Origin: Gigantopelta aegis
Lineage: Eukaryota; Mollusca; Gastropoda; Neomphalida; Peltospiridae
DNA: 64,000 bases
NCBI RefSeq assembly: GCF_016097555.1
Contig: NC_054713.1
Coordinates: forward strand, 15,000,955 to 15,064,954
Reading direction: 5' to 3'
Part shown: one piece after another, positions 9,317 to 19,650 of the stretch
Layout: every line of letters starts with the position of its first letter
Numbering within the stretch: position 1 is the stretch's first letter
The notes under the pieces: generated by a model
Database searches by the model: none
Told to the model about the DNA's origin: nothing
The model's input: the letters and a program-made list of their open reading frames with translations, nothing else
Translations under genes and position numbers: made by a program

Positions 9317-12300
9317 CTGTAAGAAAAGGAAAGGAATGTTTACACGTCAACATATTTTAAACTACAGATATTTGGTGTTTAACAGGGTTATTTTGATAGG
9401 AGAGACGGAGCAGGGCAGGGCAGGGCAGGGCAGGGCAGGGCAGGGCAGGGCAGGGCAGACAGAGTGACAAGGGGAAGAGACAGTGGAAGAGAGGAAAAGA
9501 GATAGGGGATAGAGTTGGGGATGTGGGATAGAGAGAGGTGGGAAGGACAGACAGGGGGAGGAAGAGAGAGATTGCAGTGAGAAAGATATTCACTATCACA
9601 GGATAGTACATACAATGGGGTTTTTTATGTATCATTACGAAGCAGTGGTCGGGATGGGAAAACACCCAAATCCACTATGGGCAACCTATACTGTGAAACA
9701 TCACACCTACGGCAATTGCTCTCCCACTGAGCTATATCCCGTCCCACATGTAAATAGTGTTTTCCCTAACTTGTTTTAGCATGGTGCAGCATCATGCCTC
9801 AATAGTCTAGCACCATCTTGCCTTAATCAGCACCATGCTGCCCTGAGATTAAATAAGCCTTTTTCACTAATTAATTCTAAAATTGCCTTTATAAAACACC
9901 CAAAAAGGTATTATTAATAATTAAAATATGCCTTTTATATCTTTTGCCATTCATTTATTAAAGCAAGCACATAAATTACATTAATGTTTATTTCAATTAA
10001 TTTTTGTGTATTTTTAATGAAAAACAAGTACCCCGAAAATGGTGAAAATGCCCCAGAAGTGTTTGGTCTACCATGCCTTGCCAAATTTCTAGGGAAATCA
10101 CTATGTAAATATAAATGATGTTATGTCTCGGGTATAAAACATTTCAGCTTTAATGCAATTTCATTACAACCGAAATACTGTATCTTCATTCACTGTTCCA
10201 TTAAAAAATTAAACTATGGTTAGCTTTTACATTTATTTTAGGCATAGAGTATTCTGGAATACTGTATATTCTTGGATCTAACACACGGAAGAATATTATT
10301 TCCCGATGGACTTGATACACTATGACATACTAACCCGACATATCTGCCAAATATCAGCATGAGAAAGCACAGCTTAATCATATTCCACGACGAACTGTTC
10401 CCATAATTCATCAAGTTCAGTGCCATGGCAACATGTGAGTGACAGTTGTCACAGCAAAGGTTGTGCTGAAATTGTGCAAATCAGCACTGATATTACAAAC
10501 ACAATAACTCATAAATACAAACAAAACTAAACACAAATAGCAACAACAATTTATATCCTTTACAAAAATAATAGCACAACTTATGTATACTTTGTATAAA
10601 AAGGGTGGCAATTTTTACCTCCCATGTAACATGTAAGTTTGTATGGTATCAATATAAAAGTTAGAGAAGCAATTAATCACTCTCCTCAATTTTATTTTCT
10701 TGGAGAGGTTTGCAGTAAATGTACAATGGCAGAAAGTTTTGTAATTTTTATTTTTTTAAATTAATATTTCACTTTTTTTGTACATAATCATATGATATAC
10801 ATAGTATGGAGAAAACTTGGACCATTTTCTTTCTTTTTTAATCCTTAACCTGACCTCAAACAATAGCATATTCCCCTGTGGAAACTAGACTAGTCTGAAT
10901 ATCCCAACAGCCAGTGGGATGCAGTAGTGGATCCAGGGGGGGGGGGGGTGTCCAGGGGGTCTGGACTTCCTCCCCCCCCCCCCCCCCACACACACCTTTG
11001 AAAACCAATCATAACCTTTAAGGGGAAACCTGATTATATTAACTGTTCTAAATGCTGTAAGAGGTGCGCTGTGTAAAAGGAGAGATCAGTTATCACATTT
11101 GGACACACACACCCCCCCTTTCAGAAATCACACATCCACGCCTGCAATGTCTAAAATCTTCCAGCGAGTCTTCTTCTTCCTGTTCCAGTCACGTGACTAA
11201 CACTTCCTTCTTTCTCCTTCACTGGTTTGGTTCGGACGTCTTTTTTCTTTACTCCAGTCAAATCTAAGCCATTGTTTGAGGTCAGGTTAAGTACAAAAGA
11301 AATTGTTTGTTTCTTTTTAAAACAGCACCCAATTTGAATACAACAATATGTGACATAAATGACCGGAAACTTTAAGTTTTCAAAAACGAGATGTACATAA
11401 TATAATGGCTTAATGAGAAAAGACAAGGAAGAAAAGAAAAGGAAAAAAACAACACAAAAACATGTGTAATTATAACATGATAATCAAGTTTCTGCGGAAC
11501 AGCCCTTACCATCCGGTGACCATATTCGTCCGAAGCTTTCGCCACCGCAGCATCCCACCCATCTTTCCCACCTCTCACCTTCTCAACATCCAGCTGCCAA
11601 TATCTGTAACACAAAACCACTATATCTAATACTATAGTAAAAGACACCAGACCCTGTACTTATAAATCTTTTAGTCTAGACTCAATCTTTAATGATGTCA
11701 CACGCATATAATTTGTATGGAGTTGTCATGACATTAAGTCTCAGACTCTATTAGAGGCTTGAGTCTAGACTCTAAAAGGTTTATAAGCACCAGGCCAGAC
11801 CATGTGCTTATATAGAAGATAAAACATTAATTTCCAGTTATTATCAAATTTATGTCCCGAGTGAAATGTTTTTTTTTTACTTGTCACAAGCTTTAGAGAC
11901 AAATAAAAATTATTTTATGAGGGCCATAAACATGATATTAACTGGTAACGAGTTTGTTATTCTATTTATTACCTCAGCTTTTTAGTTTCGATATCAATGC
12001 ATGAACATACCACTCTGTTTTGAGCATTAAGAAATTGCTGTAACTTTGTATTCTATTCACGTTCAAAGATAATTAAAAACAAAAAGTTCTATTTATTCCA
12101 TTCAAAAATTCTATAATGAGTTTTATGCAAATACTATTTGATTACAAATTTAACACCTAAAAAACTGAGAGGCTTAAAAAAAAGAAGTTTGTTTTGTTTG
12201 CTGACACCACTAGAGCACATTGATTTATTAAACATCAGCTATTGGATGTCAAACATTTGGTAATTTTGACATACAGTCTTAGAGAGGAAACCTGCTACAT

Positions 12301-15300
12301 TTTTCCATTAGTAGCAAGGGATCTTTTATATGCATCATCCCACAGACAGGATAATACATAGAATCGTCAATGGCCTTTGATATACCAGTTGTTGTGCACT
12401 GACTGGAACAAGAAATAGCCCAATGGGTCCACCAACGCGGATCGATCCCAGACCGACCACCTACCAAGCGAGCGTTTTACCACTTGGCTACATCCTGACT
12501 CTGTGAGAGGCATAAATATAAATGTCACGTCATTATCTATGTTTGCCAAACCATAATGACATCATATTTAGTACTGACTAAGTCAATGTTTTGCACATGC
12601 AAGTGCCAAATCGTCCAATAATATTATGTTCCACATATGTGTATTAATTTCTCAGACGAGCACTCTACCACTGACCTACATTCCCCCCCCCCCCCAAGTC
12701 TGTCATAAGATGAATACTTACTTTGTTGGATCTCCAAAGCCCATGTTGTCTTCCTGTAATTAAATAATGATTAATAATAACACAAAGTTAGATAAATAAA
12801 AACAATAGTGGAATAAAAAATATATTAAATTTAGCCTAAGGTGTCATTAAAGAAATATTAATTTTCTTATTTCCACTTTGAAAATGACATACTAGTATAT
12901 ATTTGATTTAAAATTACATGTATTTGATTTAAAATGGCACATACAGTCAAACCTGTTATAGCGGCCACCTGTAGTCAGCAGTCACCTGCCTTAAGCGGCC
13001 ACTTTTTTCCCTCAATAATCGATTTATAATGTAAATGCACCTGTAGTAAGTGGTCACCTGTCTAACGCGGCCAGCGGCCACCTAAATCAGATCCCAAATC
13101 GTTAAAAATTGTGTAAAATACCTGTATTAAGTGGCCACATTAAATGTTTACTATTCATATTATTATACAAAGGGATATTTTAACAACAGCGATAAGGTGC
13201 AGCAAATAACCGATCTTCACACCTTCAGGAATACTAGTACCCATTCAGTCCCGACATCTGTTTATCAATTAAGAAAGTATGACTCTGTAATACATCTACG
13301 GTAATTGGTTCTGGACAGGCTATGCTTGACATTTGTAGTTTCACTTATTATGACAATACACCGCATGAAGTAGTAACTAAGGAATTAAATAATTAAATAG
13401 AAAAAGAAAACAAACTTGTTGAGAACAGTTAATTTAATACATTCCATTTGCATTTTTTTTTGGAAGGAGATGACATGTCATAAGTTGATTTATAGTCAAC
13501 TGTGAAGCACACATCTGTTGATTAGCAGTACAGACGGTAAAATAAGAAACAACAACAAATGTTTTAAAGACTATATATATGACAACCTGTACTCAGCGCC
13601 ACCTATCTTAAGCGGTCACTTTTATCTACTCCCTTGTGTGACCGCTTAAGACAGGTTTGACTGTATTTAATTTACGAGCACATACTGAGACATAGTAAGG
13701 CCCAGCGAAGTCCCGGATAACACCAGCTGTGGTGCCAATGCCCATGTGTCCAATGAACGGGAACAGCCACCTAAAAATAAAAATAAATGAATGTATTATT
13801 AAAAAACAAAATGCATAACAGTATTGGTATACATGTATATGAACAAAACACATTTTAAAAGCACACTATAACGACACATAACAAAACATACACAGTCTAC
13901 CAAGTTATTACATCTTCATTATGCATATATGTTAAACAACATCAAAAAATGTTAACCTTTACCATGAAGATTCACAGTACTTATTTTAAAAACATTTTAA
14001 TTGCCATACTATTGTTAAGTACCATGTCTAAAATATACGAATCTTTATAAATTTGGCATAGCGAATCACACCAGAACGCTTGACAAACTGAATTTTTCCT
14101 TTAAAAAAATAATTAAACAATGTGTTCGTCAACTGTGCATAGTTACATGTAAGCAACATATTTTTTCATGTAATGGCCTTAAATTTGGAAAATGACAAAC
14201 ATCACATGTGCAGTATGATACTGTTTGCAAACGCATGCGCCTGAACATTTAAATGAAACCCCTTTCAATAATGTTCTGGTTAAATATGTAGGTGCTGATG
14301 GGATCTTTCCTGTAGTGTGTAATAAGTGAAATATTTGTTATCAGTTAACTCGAAAATGATTACGGTAATGGTATTTAACATCAAACAAAGGGTTATTGTT
14401 GTATTAGACTGGGAATCTTTGCCTACCCAGTGGTACTGGTAGGCAGCAATTATCTGTTTTCACTACACAATTATCTCTGACAGCAGAGAGCAATGATAAC
14501 TGTCCAAATGTTTGCTTAGCTCTCTAACGGCAGAATATCGTGGAAAACCATGAATCGGGCTACCCCGTAAACCGGTCTATTTACATATATGACTGGGTTT
14601 TTTAAGAAATCTGCATTGCCTGACATTAAAATATATTTGTTGAATTAAGAAAACCTTCCCAAAAACAAAGTTCACAAATGAGGAAAAGACAAGTAGACAT
14701 TCAAAATATTTTTATACATAGGGAAATGTATGTACACAACTGCCATTTTGCACTGTGCACACTATATTAAATGGTGTGTAAGAATCATAGTCACTTCGTA
14801 CCCAAGTCATATCGTACCATCCATTTCGTACCATGCTGCCTGGTCATTTCGTACCCTAGTCATTTTGTACCTTGGTCATTTCGTACCACTGCAAAAAGTT
14901 ATTTCGTACCCTAGTCAATTCGTACCATTGTGAAAAGTTATTTCGTACCCCAGTCATTTCGTACCCAAGTCATTTCTTACCCTAGTCATTTCATACCAGT
15001 ATATAGAAAACAAATTGACTATAGCATAAAAGCAGTGGGGTTTTTTTTTAATACTTTATTTGGACAGTTTGAAAATCACAACACTTTATTGTGCAGCATA
15101 TCGTTATTGATAACCATAATACCTGTCAACTGTTATTTCCATTTTACCTGACAAGAGCCGTATATGGTATTTACTACTAACTGCCAACTTCGATTTTGTG
15201 TGAAATGGCTCCAGATAATTGGTCAAAAACAACAAAACAACATAATGGACCAACAAAATATTATTTATTTATTAGGTCTTCTTTTCAAACTTTATTTTGT

Positions 15301-17064
15301 AAAAGACACTACCGGGGTGATTGTTATAAATTGTTATGCTATGGTACAATATGACTTTCAGTTATGGTATGAAAAGACTAGGGTACGAAATGACTTTTTA
15401 CAATGGTATGAAAATGACCAGGGTACGAAATGACCAGGGTACGAAATGACCAAATTAGGTACGAAATGACTATGGTACGAAATGACCATGGCACAAAGTG
15501 ACTAGCAACCGTGTGTAATATTAAACAAACCTAAATAAACAAGTTGTACACAGCTGTCAATGTCACGTCTCGTCTGCTTTACAGATTCATTGCATAAGAG
15601 TTTTGATGACATCACATGACATGCGTCACTCTTGTAAAACAAAGCTCGGTTTACAGGAGTAGCTGAAGATTGTCAGCATTAGACTATGACATGCCTTTAA
15701 TCTCTTCACAACAGAAAATGGCATGGATATAAAAAAATAAGTTTGTTTTGTTTAACAACACCACTAAAGCACATTGATATATTGATCATCAGCTATTGGA
15801 TGTCAAACATTTGGTAATTCTGACTCGTAGTCAATAGAGGAAACCCGCTACATTTTCTTAATGCAGCAAGGGATCTTTTAAATGCACTTTCCCACAGACA
15901 TGCCACAGCTAGCCTTTGACCAGTTGTGGTGCACTGGTTGGAATAAGAAAAAACCCAATCAGTTGAACGGATCCACTGAGGTGGTTCGATCCTGTGATGC
16001 AAGCAAATCTTGAAAGCAAGCCCTCAACCGACTGAGCTAAATCCCGCCCCCAGCATGGATATTAAAACTTTTTGGTTGATTAAAGTCAATAAGGTAAAAC
16101 ATTACTTCATCAAATCAATCTTACATTACAATATGTGTGTGCAGAAACCATTTCCCGTTAATAAGCCGGTTCAGCCAACTTCAGGGTTAGGCTAGCCCGA
16201 GTACTCTGACTGTAAGAGAGCTAGACGGACATTTGGACATAAATACGCTCTCATTACACTCAGAGACCAAGCTATGTATTTTTTTGGCAATTCCCGACAA
16301 CCAAAAAGTTGGCAAAGATTTCCGCTCTAATATCACAATCCTATGTTTGACGTTAAATACTTTTACATCGATCATTTTCGAGTTAATTGATTTAAAAAAA
16401 TCCACATATTAATCAGTATTACACACACTACAGAAAGAAACCCGACAGCACCCACATTCAGCTAAGCTTCGGCAAACTCCAGACAGCAGAATTCTAAGTT
16501 CGCCCAGTGGACGATCACGTGATCTACATCACGAAATAGGTCATCGAGCTTTGTAATTCTTGCGACGGAGTGTCACGAAGCGTAGCTGAATGTGGGTGCT
16601 GTCGGATTTCTTTCTGTACTATGTGTATTAGTGATTAATATAGCTCTCTTACAGTCAGAGTACTCGGGCTAGGTTAGGCCTACTCTTAGTAACTCTACAT
16701 ACCGGGCTAACATCTGATGTACAGAATTAAAATTAACAAATTAAGCAAAAAATTGCTGTGCCAAATTTATAAAGATTTGTATATTTTAGACATAATACTT
16801 AACAACAGTATGGCAATTAAAAATTTTAAGTAAGTAATGTGAATCTTCATGCTAATGATTAAAATTTTGTGATGTGTCGGAAACAGGTTCAGTGGTGTTA
16901 CAATATTATGAAGACGCTTACGTTAAACAAGGGATTGGAGTCCACACGATGCAATGCGGATATCTACATTTTTTGTGGTCTATCAAGTTGTTTCCACTGT
17001 ATGAAGGAAGCGAGTCCTTCATTGTGATAGTCGTACGCTCCGATTTTAAATCTGAAGATGACAT
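9220..17064 (-). CDS. TMEM222: TMEM222 orthologue (DUF778/RTE1 family membrane protein), six exons
   Basis: Six minus-strand exons join in phase to 582 nt (193 aa): 17064-16922, 13770-13686, 12753-12722, 11603-11510, 10465-10335, 9316-9220. Every intron has GT...AG ends. The protein closely follows vertebrate TMEM222 (about 208 aa): CIVWTPIPCLT, then WLFPFIGHMG and VIRDFAGPYYVS (residues 49-76), EDNMGFGDP, a Trp/Asp helix, the Cys motif CCDNCHSH (122-129), ALNLMNYGNSSSWNM, and a C-terminal hydrophobic helix (about 169-187). The family (Arabidopsis RTE1 is a member) sits in ER/Golgi-type membranes and its biochemical role is poorly defined; RTE1 acts on the ethylene receptor ETR1, and human TMEM222 variants cause a neurodevelopmental disorder. 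No frame breaks are seen. The identity is strong. Confidence 0.95.
9411..9458. repeat. (GGGCA)n minisatellite in TMEM222 intron 5
   Basis: About nine and a half perfect 5-bp units, followed by purine-rich DNA to about 9570. The long frames across it on the minus strand (proline/cysteine/alanine repeats) are artefacts of the repeat. Confidence 0.95.
9651..9745 (-). mobile_element. tRNA-like SINE head fragment
   Basis: On the minus strand GGGACGGGATATAGCTCAGT and GGGAGAGCAATTGCC resemble a tRNA 5' half with an A box, but no good B box or acceptor stem follows. I call it a SINE remnant rather than a tRNA gene. Confidence 0.4.
9755..10103. mobile_element. MITE with TIR TAGTGTTTTCCCTA, copy 1
   Basis: The ends TAGTGTTTTCCCTA and TAGGGAAATCACTA are nearly inverse. 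The interior is almost the same as that of 56782-57130 along the whole length (about 349 bp). TGTAAA occurs just outside both ends, a likely target duplication. It lies in intron 5 of TMEM222. No coding content. Confidence 0.8.
10335..10465 (-). CDS. TMEM222: TMEM222 exon 5
   Basis: Acceptor ATTTCAG, donor GTTAGT (weaker but in phase). It encodes HNLCCDNCHSHVA with the conserved Cys/His cluster, then ALNLMNYGNSSSWNM and a hydrophobic stretch (IKLCFLMLIFGRYV). Confidence 0.95.
10921..11146. mobile_element. hAT-like MITE with long C and G tracts
   Basis: Left end GCAGTAGTGGATCCAGG, right end ACACATCCACGCCTGCAATG (imperfect inverses). The interior has G-rich and C-rich homopolymer runs. It lies in intron 4 of TMEM222. 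Confidence 0.45.
11510..11603 (-). CDS. TMEM222: TMEM222 exon 4
   Basis: Acceptor TGTTACAG, donor GTAAGG. It encodes YWQLDVEKV, then GWDAAVAKASDEYGHRM, the soluble Trp/Asp segment between the conserved membrane blocks. Confidence 0.95.
12186..12496 (-). mobile_element. tRNA-derived SINE, H1 head and T1 tail
   Basis: Full-length minus-strand copy in TMEM222 intron 3. It has a near-duplicate flank TGAGAGGCTTAAA / TGAGAGGCATAAA (12166 and 12504), so it is a true insertion. B-box region GGGATCGATCC. Confidence 0.9.
12722..12753 (-). CDS. TMEM222: TMEM222 exon 3 (32-nt micro-exon)
   Basis: Acceptor ATTACAG, donor GTAAGT. It encodes EDNMGFGDPT plus two bases of the next Lys codon. It is too short for ORF-based finding but matches the EDNM...P block of the family, and its phases agree with both neighbours. 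Confidence 0.93.
12944..13663. mobile_element. TA-flanked MITE with TIR CAGTCAAACCTGT
   Basis: Begins CAGTCAAACCTGTTATAGCG and ends CTTAAGACAGGTTTGACTG, bounded by TA on both sides as for Tc1/mariner elements. Inside are repeats of the AGCGGCCAC/AGTGGCCAC motif. The right edge lies only about 20 bp from the splice donor of TMEM222 exon 2. Another end of this family is cut by the right window border (about 63970). Confidence 0.8.
13686..13770 (-). CDS. TMEM222: TMEM222 exon 2
   Basis: The acceptor is TTTTTAG and the donor GTATGTG. The first base completes Thr48, then 28 codons encode WLFPFIGHMGIGTTAGVIRD and FAGPYYVS. This is the best conserved block of the family. Confidence 0.95.
14290..14537. 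mobile_element. Diverged copy of the MULE-like MITE family
   Basis: It can be aligned by eye with about 19920-20345: CTCGAAAATGAT, GTATTAGA-C-GGGAATCT, AACTGTCCAAATGT and TAGCTCTCT appear in the same order. The terminal repeats are degraded. It lies in TMEM222 intron 1. Confidence 0.55.
14782..15510. mobile_element. Foldback-type element with inverted arms made of 16-bp tandem units
   Basis: The left arm (to about 15000) is a run of variants of AGTCATTTCGTACCCT. The right arm (15363-15510) is the same unit in inverse (AGGGTACGAAATGACT). The spacer of about 350 bp has no gene. An 8-bp duplication GTGTGTAA sits at 14774-14781 and 15511-15518. The outermost repeats, AGTCACTTCGTA and AAAGTGACT, are inverse. 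This is the structure of Foldback/Galileo-type elements, which are considered DNA transposons. It lies in TMEM222 intron 1. The unit resembles the C-rich unit of 61341-62765. Confidence 0.8.
15735..16052 (-). mobile_element. tRNA-derived SINE, H2 head and T1 tail
   Basis: The minus-strand head is GGGCGGGATTTAGCTCAGTC, a different tRNA-like sequence from H1, joined to the usual T1 tail. Flanks GCATGGATATAAAA (15721) and GCATGGATATTAAAA (16053) mark a target duplication. It lies in TMEM222 intron 1. Confidence 0.9.
16192..16672. mobile_element. MULE-like MITE with perfect 32-bp TIRs
   Basis: The first 32 bases (CTAGCCCGAGTACTCTGACT...) are the exact inverse of the last 32 (16641-16672). The interior is itself partly palindromic: a block containing GAAACCCGACAGCACCCAC near 16436 is inverted near 16590. 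Flanks GGTTAGGCT/GGTTAGGCC suggest a duplication of about 9 bp. The 9-bp target and long TIRs suggest Mutator-type mobilisation, which is inference. Copy 2 is at 19651-20362. No transposase. Confidence 0.85.
16922..17064 (-). CDS. TMEM222: TMEM222 exon 1 (start codon)
   Basis: The ATG at 17064-17062 is the first in its frame after an in-frame TAA at 17100-17098. The exon gives 47 codons plus AC and ends at donor GTAAGC. It encodes a hydrophilic N-terminus (MSSSDLKSERTT) and then RYPHCIVWTPIPCL, the conserved family entry motif. A SINE begins at 17183, only about 120 bp upstream of the start codon. Confidence 0.9.
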
Positions 17065-17182
17065 TTGCAGGTACTTGTTTTCCGGATGTTGATGTTTTTA
17101 TTGGTAGTCTGCGAACGCGGACAAACGGCATACCATAGGACCAGAGTAGACACCAGAATGCGCATTATAAAAGTTGGTTAAA

Positions 17183-17523
17183 GTTAGTTTTGTTTTGTTT
17201 AACGACACCACTAGAGCACATTGATTAATTAATCATCGGCTATTGGATGTCAAACATTTGGTAATTCTGACTCGTAGTCATCAGAGGAAACCAGCTACAT
17301 TTTCCCCAATGCAGCAAGGGATCTTTTATATCATATATATGCATTTAACGGTTAACCACAGACAGGAAAGCACATACCACGGCCTTTGACCAGTTGTTGT
17401 ACAATAGTTGGAACGAGAGACCCCCCTCCCCCAAATAAATTGAGTGGATTCACCGAGGTGGTTCGATCCTGCGACGCAAGCACCTCAAGCGAGCACTCAA
17501 CCGACTGAGCTAAATCCCGCCCC
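17183..17523 (-). mobile_element. tRNA-derived SINE, H2 head and T1 tail, at the TMEM222 promoter
   Basis: Full-length minus-strand copy, with its tail end only about 120 bp upstream of the TMEM222 start codon. The head is GGGGCGGGATTTAGCTCAGT and the tail is of type T1. Imperfect flanking copies of TTATAAAAGTTGGT (17165, 17524) indicate retroposition. It shares TMEM222's orientation, so the 5' UTR or core promoter must fit between it and the gene, or begin within it. Confidence 0.9.
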
Positions 17524-17573
17524 TTATAAATAAAAGTTGGTCGTCATTGAGTCACGCGCGGATTTCTTTGGGT

Positions 17574-17690
17574 TTTTTTAATAATAATAATAAGAACAAC
17601 AACAACAATAACAACAATAATAATAATAATAATAATATTAATTAATAGTGATGATAATAATAGTAATGATAACGATAATGATATAATAGA
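17574..17690. repeat. Imperfect AAT/AAC trinucleotide repeat
   Basis: Runs of AATAAT, AACAAC and ATGATAATG over about 115 bp. Low complexity. Confidence 0.85.
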
Positions 17691-18122
17691 TGATGTCCCA
17701 ACAACGAACCAGTTAAAATTCAAAGTAATATATAACCACTCACGTACCCCCCACCCCCACCCCCACCCCCATTATGTTGGTAGAGCGCGTACCTTAGGTG
17801 TCTGGATCGTAGGTTCCAAACTCCTTGACTGATCCACTGGGTCTTTCCCGTCCCAACCAGTGCCCTGCGGCTGGTATATCAAAGTGAGTATATACATGTG
17901 TATATGTATGTGAGATTGTGCATATTAAAATATCTGGCTATAGAATTACTAAATGTTTATTAAACTTTAATATTCAATAGACGATACATTAATCAATTAA
18001 TATGCTATAGTGGTGTCGTTAAACAGAAGAAACTGTTTTATATATATATACAAAAATTACTTGAGAAACTCGATCGTATACGAGCTGGGGGTGGGTGGGT
18101 GAATAGCAGGCGATCCTTTCAT

Positions 18123-18520
18123 GGGCGGATCCAAGGGGGGGGGACCAGGGGGACGCGTCCCCCCAAAAAAATTGTTCAAGTGCCCTCAAAATGTCCAAGT
18201 GCCCTTTTTGTTTGTAGAATTTTTTTTTTTTTAAGTAAACAATAATTATATTGTAGATAAATGAAATCAAGATTTTCGTGTACATGCGCAAGCTTGCAGA
18301 TATGTGTCTGTGTTATTGAGTCTCAATGGGGCCCCATTGAGGTTCTAACGCGAGTGACGCCAATTTACTTCATTATTGCTAGTATATTATGACGTAGAAC
18401 TGTAGGAATTCATATTAATTGTAAATATCAAAACTTGTAGTAAGGTGCCCTTTTGACGAGTCAATGTGCCCTTCTTTTTTGGTCCCCCCCCCCTAAAAAT
18501 ATTTCCTGGATCCGCCCATG
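18123..18520. mobile_element. hAT-like MITE, 8-bp target duplication
   Basis: The ends GGGCGGATCCAAGGGG and CCTGGATCCGCCCATG are inverse. The octamer CCTTTCAT flanks it exactly (18115-18122, 18521-18528); 8 bp is the hAT target length. Repeated AAGTGCCC / GTGCCCTTTT motifs lie inside. No transposase. Confidence 0.8.
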
Positions 18521-18768
18521 CCTTTCATTACAGCAATGAATTTAGGGCTTTAGTCAAGGCAATAAACGTTGTGCCCAACATGCCTATACCCAAAATAACC
18601 ATGCCCAAATTAACTACAAATCTGCCGACCTCAAAAATATTTCACCTCGAAACCACTGAAAAGTAAGTCTTATTAGATAAATAACTTGAAATGCATTTCC
18701 CCTTATTGCTATGTTGTAGAGGAGAGCTAGAGAGGATTGTGTGTAATACTTCGGCAATCGTCGATGAC

Positions 18769-19071
18769 GTATCCCAGTGGTAAAGCGCTCGCTTGATGCG
18801 CGGTCGGTTTGGCATCGATCCCCGTCGGTGGGCCCATTGGGCTATTTCTCGCTCCAGCCAGTGCACCACGACTGGTACATCAAAGGCCTGTCTATGGGAT
18901 GGTGCATATAAAAGATCCTTTGCTGCCAATCGAAAGGAGTAGCCCATGAAGTGGCGACAGCGGGTTTCCTCCTTCAATATCTGTGTGGTCCGTAACCATA
19001 TGTCTGACGCCATATAACCGTAAATAAAATGTGTTGAGTGCGTCGTTAAATAAAACATTTCCTTCCTTCCT
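18769..19071 (+). mobile_element. Chimeric SINE: H1 head joined to T2 tail
   Basis: The head CCCAGTGGTAAAGCGCTCGC with B-box GGCATCGATCC is the H1 type otherwise seen with tail T1. Past the core (AAAAGATCC) the sequence switches to the T2 tail (GTGGCGACAGCGGGTTTCC to GTCGTTAAATAAAACA). A perfect 11-bp duplication TCGTCGATGAC (18758 and 19072) shows it moved as one unit. A second such chimera is at 36869-37190. Confidence 0.93.
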
Positions 19072-19274
19072 TCGTCGATGACTAAATGGTAGTCGGCTAC
19101 TGTGTCTAAAATACTTTTTTTATTTCCTAAATCTGATGCCACAGAGCTTTAGTTTGATTATTCTCAAGTCTAGTCATGACATTAAACTTATAATCATACC
19201 AGCACTACACGAAAAACCCCGACACCTCTAACCTATGCATAACGAACCTGCGCTGTACTTTCTCGTGGTGACGT

Positions 19275-19638
19275 CGGTCTACAGGCTGGTAGGTAGGCCT
19301 ACTGGGTTCGGATCCCAGTCGAGGCATGGGATTTTTAATCCAGATACCGACTCCGAACCCCGAGTGAGTGCTCCGCAAGGCTCAATGGGTAGGTGTAAAC
19401 CACTTGCACCGACCAGTGATCCATAATTGGTTCAACAAAGGCCATGGTTTGTGCTATCCTGCCTGTGGGAAGCGCAAATAAAAGATCCCTTGCTGCTAAT
19501 CGGAAAGAGTAGCCCATGTAGTGGCGACAGCGGGTTTCCTCTCAAAATCTGTGTGGTCCTTAACCATATGTTTGACGCCATATAACCGTAAATAAAATGT
19601 GTTGAGTGCGTCGTTAAATAAAACATTTCTTCTTTCTT
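19275..19638 (+). mobile_element. H3-T2 SINE, 5'-truncated
   Basis: It lacks the first ~28 bases of the head (compare 4657) and starts at CGGTCTACAGGCTGGTAG. The duplication TCGTGGTGACGT lies at 19263-19274 and 19639-19650. 5' truncation fits target-primed reverse transcription. Confidence 0.92.
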
Positions 19639-19650
19639 TCGTGGTGACGT

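Noticed and set aside
9357..9665. 102-codon minus frame rich in Leu/Pro/Cys
   Set aside because: Produced by the (GGGCA)n repeat and neighbouring purine tract inside a TMEM222 intron.
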